10,973 nt of DNA, from NCBI GenBank assembly GCA_937901435.1, contig CALGTJ010000664.1:1-10973 (forward strand), given 5' to 3'. The notes beneath the pieces are model-generated. The model searched no databases, had not been told where the DNA came from, and was given only the letters and a program-made list of their open reading frames with translations. This document shows positions 1 to 4,618 of this stretch, piece after piece. The stretch's first letter is position 1; each line of letters opens with the position of its first letter. The stretch is from an uncultured Rhodobacter sp. (GTDB lineage Bacteria; Pseudomonadota; Alphaproteobacteria; Rhodobacterales; Rhodobacteraceae). Made by a program: the position numbers and the translations under genes.

Positions 1-1
1 C

Positions 2-592
2 GCCGCACAAGGCCCCAAAGCGCGTCTGGCCACCATCGCCAAGCCGCGCTTTACCGAATGGGGCGAGGTCACGCTTGATGTGCAAAAGGGTGTGGCCCGC
101 GTGCCCGGGGACATCACCCGCATCGCCGTCATCAACCGCTATGGCGCGCGCGATAACAAACCGCGCGTTGGGCTGTTGCAGGATTGGGGCACATGGGACG
201 GGGCCTTTGCCACCACGGTCAGCCACGACAGCCATAACCTGACCGTCTTTGGCGGCAATGCGAAGGACATGGCGCTTGCGGCCAATGCCGTGGTGCAGGC
301 AGGGGGCGGCATGGCGGTTGCGCAGGGCGGCGCGATTTTGGCGATCTTGCCTTTGCCTGTTGCGGGGTTGGTGTCGGCCAAGCCCCTGCCAGAGGTCGCG
401 TCAGAGTTTGCCGCAGTTCGCGATGCCATGGGCGCAGTTGTGGCGTGGAACCCGCCCTATCTGACCTTCAAGGCCTTGGTCGGCGCGACCTTGGCCTGTA
501 ACGCGGGGCCGCATCAGACGGATCTGGGCATAGCCGATCCGCAGGCGGGGATTTTGATGACGTCACCTATCCTCGAAGACGGGTTAGGCTAA
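2..592 (+). CDS. ade: Adenine deaminase, C-terminal part (5' end outside window)
   Basis: This is the last 196 codons of a gene that begins left of the window; the open frame runs from base 2 to the TAA at 590-592. Adenine deaminases convert adenine to hypoxanthine plus ammonia with a binuclear metal centre in an amidohydrolase barrel, and act in cytoplasmic purine salvage. What is visible is the C-terminal adenine-deaminase domain: the motif TTVSHDSHN (bases about 215-241), a following glycine-rich GGGM segment, LPLPVAGLVS (about 347-376) and a terminal FKALVGATLACN...TDLGI block typical of the family's C-terminus. The catalytic metal ligands of the barrel lie upstream and cannot be checked. 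A phosphoribosyltransferase gene lies about 1.2 kb downstream on the same strand, which fits purine salvage, although an M20 gene on the other strand separates them. The stop codon lies inside the 3' end of the convergent M20 gene. The family call is firm; exact substrate specificity is not visible. Confidence 0.88.
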   Translation, partial: AAQGPKARLATIAKPRFTEWGEVTLDVQKGVARVPGDITRIAVINRYGARDNKPRVGLLQDWGTWDGAFATTVSHDSHNLTVFGGNAKDMALAANAVVQAGGGMAVAQGGAILAILPLPVAGLVSAKPLPEVASEFAAVRDAMGAVVAWNPPYLTFKALVGATLACNAGPHQTDLGIADPQAGILMTSPILEDGLG

Positions 593-1768
593 CAGGGCCT
601 GCCGCGCCACTTCGGCCCAGAATGCCACACCTGTCGGGATGGCGTCATCGTTGAAATCATAGCCGGTGTTGTGATGTAACGCGCCGTCCTGCGCGGGTCC
701 GTTGCCTAGCCAGACATACGCGCCCGGTGCCTCGCCCGCGAAAAACGCGAAATCATCGCCAGCGGTTGAGGGTGGAAAAGCGGTGCGCACGTCGCGGCAG
801 ACGGCCTGTGCGGCGGCAAGGGCAATTTGCGTGGCCGCCGCGTCGTTGACCACAGGCGGGATGCGGCGGATAAATTCATATTCGGCGCGCATGTCCATTG
901 CCATGGCGATCGCATGGGCGAGCCTGCCAATCCCTGCCTCTAACTGGTCGCGAACCTCAGGCGTATAGGCCCGCGCGGTGCCGCCAATCCTGGCAAAATC
1001 CGGGATCACGTTCAGCGCCTTAGGGTCGCCCCCCGTGACGGAACAGGCGCTGATAACCGCGGGTTGCAGAGGGTCGACCTCGCGTCCCGGAATGGTTTGC
1101 AATGCACTCAGGAACTGCCCCATTGCGGTGATCGGATCGCGCCCCAGATGGGGTTTTGCGCCATGGGTGCCGACGCCGTGAAAGGTCACCCACCAACTGT
1201 CGGATGAGGCAAGCTGTGGCCCGGCCACCACGGCCATCTGATCGACCGCCAGTCCCGGCATGTTGTGCAGTCCAAAGACCATATCGCAGGGAAAACGGTC
1301 AAACAGCCCTTCTTCGACCATCCGCTTTGCCCCGCCGCGCCCCTCTTCGGCGGGTTGAAAGATGAAATGCACTGTGCCTTGTGGCGGATCTGCGGCCAGC
1401 GCCGCCGCCGCCCCAAGCAACAGCGTCATGTGCCCGTCATGGCCGCAGGCATGCATCTTACCGGGGCTTTGCGAGACCCATGGCGGCGTGCCGGTCTCTG
1501 GCATGGCCAAAGCGTCCATATCGGCGCGCAGGCCGACGGACCGACCCCGTTCTTTGCTGCCCTGGCCTTTGTTCCCCGGGCCGTTGCGCAATGTGCCCAC
1601 GACCCCGGTGCCCGCGATCCGCTCTGTCACCTGCAGCCCCAGATCGCGCAGATAGGCGGCGACGATGGCGGCGGTGCGGACCTCTTCAAAGCCAAGCTCT
1701 GGGTGGGCATGAAAATCGCGGCGCATGGCGATCAGGTGGGGCAGGTCGATGGACGGGGTGTGATGCAT
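584..1768 (-). CDS. M20D family amidohydrolase / aminoacylase (hippurate hydrolase-like)
   Basis: Encodes about 394 residues, the usual length for M20D metal-dependent amidohydrolases, which cleave N-acyl amino acids (hippurate, N-acetyl amino acids, indole-acetyl conjugates) in the cytoplasm. Family blocks appear in order: RRDFHAHPELGFEE near residues 16-29, GLRADMDAL at 79-87, MHACGHDGH at 105-113 (Cys108 and His110 as metal-site residues), FQPAEEG at 137-143 (catalytic Glu141/142 region), GLHNMPG at 166-172 (His168), the dimerisation/lid stretch GTHGAKPHLGRDP around 200-212, AGDDFAFF at 336-343 and LHHNTGY at 364-370, whose histidine completes the site. Start choice: the open frame extends to 2119, but that extension has no M20 character and runs antisense through the phosphoribosyltransferase, so the ATG at 1768-1766 is preferred, though its Shine-Dalgarno is weak. 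Residues about 62-76 form a Gly/Lys/Arg-rich insertion just before GLRAD. The 3' end overlaps the adenine deaminase gene by 9 bp. The substrate is unknown. Confidence 0.9.
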   Translation of the reverse strand: MHHTPSIDLPHLIAMRRDFHAHPELGFEEVRTAAIVAAYLRDLGLQVTERIAGTGVVGTLRNGPGNKGQGSKERGRSVGLRADMDALAMPETGTPPWVSQSPGKMHACGHDGHMTLLLGAAAALAADPPQGTVHFIFQPAEEGRGGAKRMVEEGLFDRFPCDMVFGLHNMPGLAVDQMAVVAGPQLASSDSWWVTFHGVGTHGAKPHLGRDPITAMGQFLSALQTIPGREVDPLQPAVISACSVTGGDPKALNVIPDFARIGGTARAYTPEVRDQLEAGIGRLAHAIAMAMDMRAEYEFIRRIPPVVNDAAATQIALAAAQAVCRDVRTAFPPSTAGDDFAFFAGEAPGAYVWLGNGPAQDGALHHNTGYDFNDDAIPTGVAFWAEVARQALLA

Positions 1769-1779
1769 GAGGGTATGAT
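1750..1779 (+). promoter_or_regulatory. Possible promoter for the phosphoribosyltransferase gene
   Basis: TATGAT (1774-1779) matches the -10 consensus at five of six positions. It has a weak -35-like TGGACG (1750-1755) 18 bp upstream, and lies 38 nt before the phosphoribosyltransferase ATG. The elements overlap the 5' end of the M20 gene, and only 48 bp separate the two divergent start codons. This is a pattern match only; the strong GC background makes the AT-rich -10 stand out but does not prove use. Confidence 0.3.
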
Positions 1780-1816
1780 AGACGCAACACGGCAGGTTTG
1801 AACAGCGGGCAGCACG

Positions 1817-2485
1817 ATGGAACCACATGAATTCTGGCAAGAGATCCATCCGGCAGATCACGCCAGCTCGGGCCCTTATCACGACCGATTTCCCGCGCGC
1901 CTGCCCGATGGGCGGGTGTTGTTCCTGCCGATCCGGCGATTGGGAGAGACGGATCGGGGGATCGCCTCGCTGATCCTGAACCAGACCGCCTTTGCGGTCG
2001 AGGCGGTGCTGGCTGATTTGTTGGCCGAACAGCTGGCCGAATACGCACCCGAGGTCATTGTCGGGATGCCCACACTGGGCCTGTCTCTGGCGCGCGCGGT
2101 TGCGCAGCGTCTGGGGCACAAGCGGTACGTGGCCTTGGGTACCTCACGCAAGTTCTGGTACGACGAGGATCTGTCGGTGCCGCTGACCTCTATAACCAGC
2201 CCGGGCACGCAAAAGCGGCTGTATCTGGATCCGAGAATGCGGCCTTTGATGATGGGCAAGCGCGTCTGCCTGATCGATGATGTGATCAGCAGCGGAACGT
2301 CGATTTCTGCCGGGTTGGATCTGTTGCAGGGGGCAGGGCTACGCCCGGTCTGCGTGGCGGCCGCGATGCTACAGACCCGCCGCTGGCAAGATCCGCTGGG
2401 CTTGCGTGGCGCTTTGGCGGTCGGTGTGATCCGCTCTCCGTTGTTGCAGGTTTGCGACGGGGGGTGGGATCTGGCGGAAGAGTAG
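1817..2485 (+). CDS. Type I phosphoribosyltransferase family protein
   Basis: Encodes 222 residues with a type I phosphoribosyltransferase core. The PRPP-binding loop is VCLIDDVISSGTS at residues 150-162 (two acidic residues followed by a small-residue/Thr turn), and an upstream loop, VGMPTLGLSLA, at 82-92 precedes an Arg/Gln-rich helix. This family transfers the 5-phosphoribosyl group from PRPP to a nucleobase. The closest general resemblance is to adenine/xanthine-type phosphoribosyltransferases, but about 40 N-terminal residues and a KFWYDEDL segment (112-119) fit no subfamily I can name with certainty. Residues 128-134 (SPGTQKR) sit where the flexible catalytic loop is expected. An adenine deaminase upstream on the same strand suggests purine salvage, but the genes are not contiguous. 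The start ATG at 1817 is divergent from the M20 gene at 48 bp; only a weak purine-rich stretch precedes it. Family confident; substrate open. Confidence 0.82.
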   Translation: MEPHEFWQEIHPADHASSGPYHDRFPARLPDGRVLFLPIRRLGETDRGIASLILNQTAFAVEAVLADLLAEQLAEYAPEVIVGMPTLGLSLARAVAQRLGHKRYVALGTSRKFWYDEDLSVPLTSITSPGTQKRLYLDPRMRPLMMGKRVCLIDDVISSGTSISAGLDLLQGAGLRPVCVAAAMLQTRRWQDPLGLRGALAVGVIRSPLLQVCDGGWDLAEE

Positions 2486-2488
2486 CTT

Positions 2489-2508
2489 CGGATTGCCTGT
2501 GCAATCCG
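2489..2508. terminator. Small hairpin after the phosphoribosyltransferase gene
   Basis: CGGATTG (2489-2495) and CAATCCG (2502-2508) are perfect inverted arms around a 6-nt loop, starting 4 nt after the TAG stop of the phosphoribosyltransferase gene. There is no T-run behind it, so it is at best part of a terminator or of the repeat element that follows. Confidence 0.4.
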
Positions 2509-2515
2509 ACCGACT

Positions 2516-2534
2516 GGAGGGGCGCTGCCCCTCC
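2516..2534. terminator. GC-rich hairpin, possible bidirectional terminator
   Basis: GGAGGGGC (2516-2523) pairs perfectly with GCCCCTCC (2527-2534) around a 3-nt loop. It lies between the convergent 3' ends of the phosphoribosyltransferase and the marR-ending operon, where it could stop transcription from both sides. Neither flank has a U-tract, so it is not a canonical intrinsic terminator. It may instead be the stem of an extragenic repeat. Confidence 0.45.
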
Positions 2535-2609
2535 GGACCACTCCGCACAGACCACCCCGGAATATTTGAAAACAGAAGAAGGGAGTGGGCATTGCTTTTA
2601 TGACAGGGA

Positions 2610-3074
2610 TCAAAGTCCGCTTTCGCCGATATTGTCGGCCATTCGTTTCAGCACGGTGATGCAGGTTTCGAGGTCGGATGGGGGAATGTCGCGCAGCAGA
2701 TCCCGGTAGAGATCACTGATGAGAGGTGTGATGCGGTGCAGGGTGCGGCGGCCTTTCTGGCTGAGCACAACGGTTCTCACTCGTTGATCTGTGGCGTCGG
2801 CACGCCGTTCCACATGGCCGCTGCTGACCAGTTGCTCGACGGTGCGGCTGGTGGTGGATTGTTCGGTGACCGAGAGGGTGGAAAGCTGGTTGATCGTCAA
2901 GTGGTCATAGGCGGACAGGGAGGCGAGAATGCGAAACATGGTTCCGTTGAGGCCCAGTTCGGCAAGGGCTGTGTTCTGGTTCGTGGCCCAGCGGTTTGAC
3001 AGGCGCGTCATCAGAAAGGGGATGTAGCGGCTCAGGTCGCTGGCAGAGGTGAAGGGCGTATTGGTGGCTGTCAT
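2610..3074 (-). CDS. MarR family transcriptional regulator
   Basis: Encodes 154 residues, typical of MarR-family winged-helix dimers that bind short palindromes and release DNA when an aromatic or other small ligand binds. Residues 10-35 are the N-terminal dimerisation helix (YIPFLMTRLSNRWA). The winged helix spans about 42-110: helix ALAELGLNGTMFRILASL, recognition helix region SVTEQSTTSRTVEQLVSSG (68-86) and wing RRADATDQRVRTVVLSQKG (90-108) with the conserved Asp-x-Arg. A C-terminal helix (about 115-148) closes the dimer interface. The ATG at 3074-3072 overlaps the iorB stop codon (ATGA, 3071-3074), so it is the last gene of iorA-iorB-marR and probably translationally coupled. The open frame upstream of this ATG lies inside iorB and is discarded. 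Its likely targets are the twin palindromes at 6790-6807 and 6878-6895, which would make it autoregulatory and control the divergent oxygenase operon. Ligand unknown; an aryl acid or aryl-CoA is a reasonable guess. Confidence 0.9.
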   Translation of the reverse strand: MTATNTPFTSASDLSRYIPFLMTRLSNRWATNQNTALAELGLNGTMFRILASLSAYDHLTINQLSTLSVTEQSTTSRTVEQLVSSGHVERRADATDQRVRTVVLSQKGRRTLHRITPLISDLYRDLLRDIPPSDLETCITVLKRMADNIGESGL

Positions 3075-4618
3075 GCAAAGCTTTCGATGGTCTTGATCGT
3101 GCCGTCCAATGCGTCGCCAGAGGCGTCCTTGATCGCGGCGATTAGCAGGCGTTGAGCCCAGTCGGCGGCATCGTCGCGGTGCGAGATAGATGTAGCGGTG
3201 GCCATGACCTTGTCGAACTTGGACTGGCCCCGGGTATGCGTGTCGGAATAGCCTTTGATCAGGCGGCGGAATTTGAGGATCTCGACGGCAAGCGCGTAGT
3301 TTTGTGGCAGGATCTGGCGTGCTGTCTCTAGCCATGCGTCCCGGTGAGCGACCTCAACGCTATGGCGTAGGGTGTTACGGCGCCTTGTCTTCCAGCGGGC
3401 GAGCAGAGACAACATCACGAACCAGCGCAGGGAATAGGTTTTCACGCGCCGCCCTTTGTCGATGCGCTTGTCGAGCCATTTGAACAGGGTTTTGCGCGCG
3501 ATCAGGCGCTCTGCGAGGGGTTTGGGCAGGGTGGCTGCGACTTCCTCCATGCGGGGGTGCATGAATTCGGTGGTTTGCAGGATCTGGGTGTCTTTCAGGT
3601 CCATCTCGCCCGCGATCCGCTGGCGCCGCGCCGCGCGGGTTTTTAGGTCGGCCACGCGCATCAGGTCGTCATAGGCCATTGCATTGGCGAGGTATTTGGC
3701 GGCTTGCCCAGTGAAGGCCCAGCCGTGACCCGCACCGCCGCATGTCGTGTCCAGCCCATGCAGGTCGCGCAAAAGATCGAGGTATTCCGTGCCATAGGCA
3801 GCGTCTTGAAAATCCACCACTTTTTGCAGGCCAAGGTAGGCAATCTGTTGCGCCTCAGTCGGCAGTTCCGTCAGCACGCGGTGCAGCAAGGCGTTGGCGA
3901 CGGGGTCCACAAGCGCGGTTGGCAGCGTTGGTGTCGCGGTGGTCTCTGCGAGGGCGGCGGGCGCGTTGCCTTGTGCATGGGTAAGAGCCGCATCAAAGGC
4001 GCGTTGGCTGGCCTCGATGCCTTTGCCCCCCTTGCGGATCACCACAAGAAAAGCCTCGCGCGGGAAGGGCAGCGCGTCAGAGGCAGCAAGGCTGCCGAAG
4101 AGGGCAGAAGAAATCACGCTGCCGCTGGCGGTCGCCAAGGCGTTCATATCAAAGATGATCTGGCGTTTGGCGACGACTCCGATGGCCTCGCCCACGGCAC
4201 TGCTATCGGCGATCCCATCCCCCGGGGCGATCTTTTCGTTGATGGCCAGAGCGCGGTGGTTCGAGGCGATGAGGGTCGTTCGGTCTGGCGTGACGAGTCC
4301 GCGCAGGATCGAGCGCCCGGCTTCCATATATTCGGCTGCCAGCACCACATCCACGTCGCCGGGCGTGGGCATTTGGGCAAGCACGGGCTGTTCGCCGTTC
4401 GGCCCCGGGCGCATCATCTCGACGTAGTAGATCGTCGCGCCCGTTCGCTGCGCCACGCCGGGGACAGAGGTGGATTGCGCCACCCAGCCCTGACTTTCGG
4501 CCAGATCAACGATCCACGCGGTCAGCACGCCGCCACCTTGGCCACCCATGGCGACTACGGCCACAGAGAGCGGGCGGTCGGTTGCGGCACCTGTGGCAGT
4601 GAGGGGCAAGTCCTTCAT
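3071..4618 (-). CDS. iorB: Indolepyruvate ferredoxin oxidoreductase beta subunit, long form with C-terminal DUF6537-like domain
   Basis: Encodes 515 residues, more than twice the roughly 200 of classical archaeal IorB. Residues about 18-212 form the pyruvate:ferredoxin oxidoreductase gamma-like catalytic domain, with the glycine-rich AMGGQGGGVLTAWIVDLAE (23-41), SVPGVAQRTGAT (51-62) containing the conserved Gln-Arg-x-Gly, and DVVLAAEYMEAGR (90-102). After a variable Ala/Thr linker (about 215-240), residues 245-510 are a second, mostly helical, basic domain (AYGTEYLDLLRDL, GHGWAFTGQAAKYLANAMAYDD, RWFVMLSLLARWK) of the kind annotated as DUF6537 in proteobacterial long IORs. Its role is unknown. 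With IorA it should oxidatively decarboxylate indolepyruvate or other arylpyruvates to aryl-acetyl-CoA. The ATG at 4618-4616 overlaps the iorA stop (ATGA, 4615-4618), and GAGG seven bases upstream (plus-strand CCTC 4626-4629) serves as ribosome binding site. Confidence 0.9.
   Translation of the reverse strand: MKDLPLTATGAATDRPLSVAVVAMGGQGGGVLTAWIVDLAESQGWVAQSTSVPGVAQRTGATIYYVEMMRPGPNGEQPVLAQMPTPGDVDVVLAAEYMEAGRSILRGLVTPDRTTLIASNHRALAINEKIAPGDGIADSSAVGEAIGVVAKRQIIFDMNALATASGSVISSALFGSLAASDALPFPREAFLVVIRKGGKGIEASQRAFDAALTHAQGNAPAALAETTATPTLPTALVDPVANALLHRVLTELPTEAQQIAYLGLQKVVDFQDAAYGTEYLDLLRDLHGLDTTCGGAGHGWAFTGQAAKYLANAMAYDDLMRVADLKTRAARRQRIAGEMDLKDTQILQTTEFMHPRMEEVAATLPKPLAERLIARKTLFKWLDKRIDKGRRVKTYSLRWFVMLSLLARWKTRRRNTLRHSVEVAHRDAWLETARQILPQNYALAVEILKFRRLIKGYSDTHTRGQSKFDKVMATATSISHRDDAADWAQRLLIAAIKDASGDALDGTIKTIESFA

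Larger units (their letters stand above)
2486..2590. repeat. Probable roseobacter-type extragenic repeat unit
   Basis: The gap between convergent genes contains two consecutive hairpins (2489-2508, 2516-2534) followed by CCCCGGAATATTTG (about 2555-2568) and an A/G-rich tail ending AAACAGAAGAAGG. From memory, GC-rich stems followed by a CCCCGGAGTATTT-like core and a purine-rich AGAAGAA tail recur between genes in many Rhodobacteraceae genomes. Only one copy is in this window, so the repeat assignment rests on that recollection and not on a comparison here. No coding potential is evident. Confidence 0.4.

Noticed and set aside
1265..1801. 178-codon open frame on the + strand
   Set aside because: Antisense to the M20 gene across its metal-site motifs; no independent coding signal.
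1769..2119. 5' extension of the M20 reading frame by 117 codons
   Set aside because: The extension lacks M20-like sequence, runs antisense through the well-supported phosphoribosyltransferase gene, and the recognisable M20 N-terminus follows directly after the ATG at 1768.
2452..2709. 85-codon + strand open frame across the intergenic repeat
   Set aside because: It starts inside the phosphoribosyltransferase gene, crosses two hairpins and ends antisense to marR; nothing supports translation.
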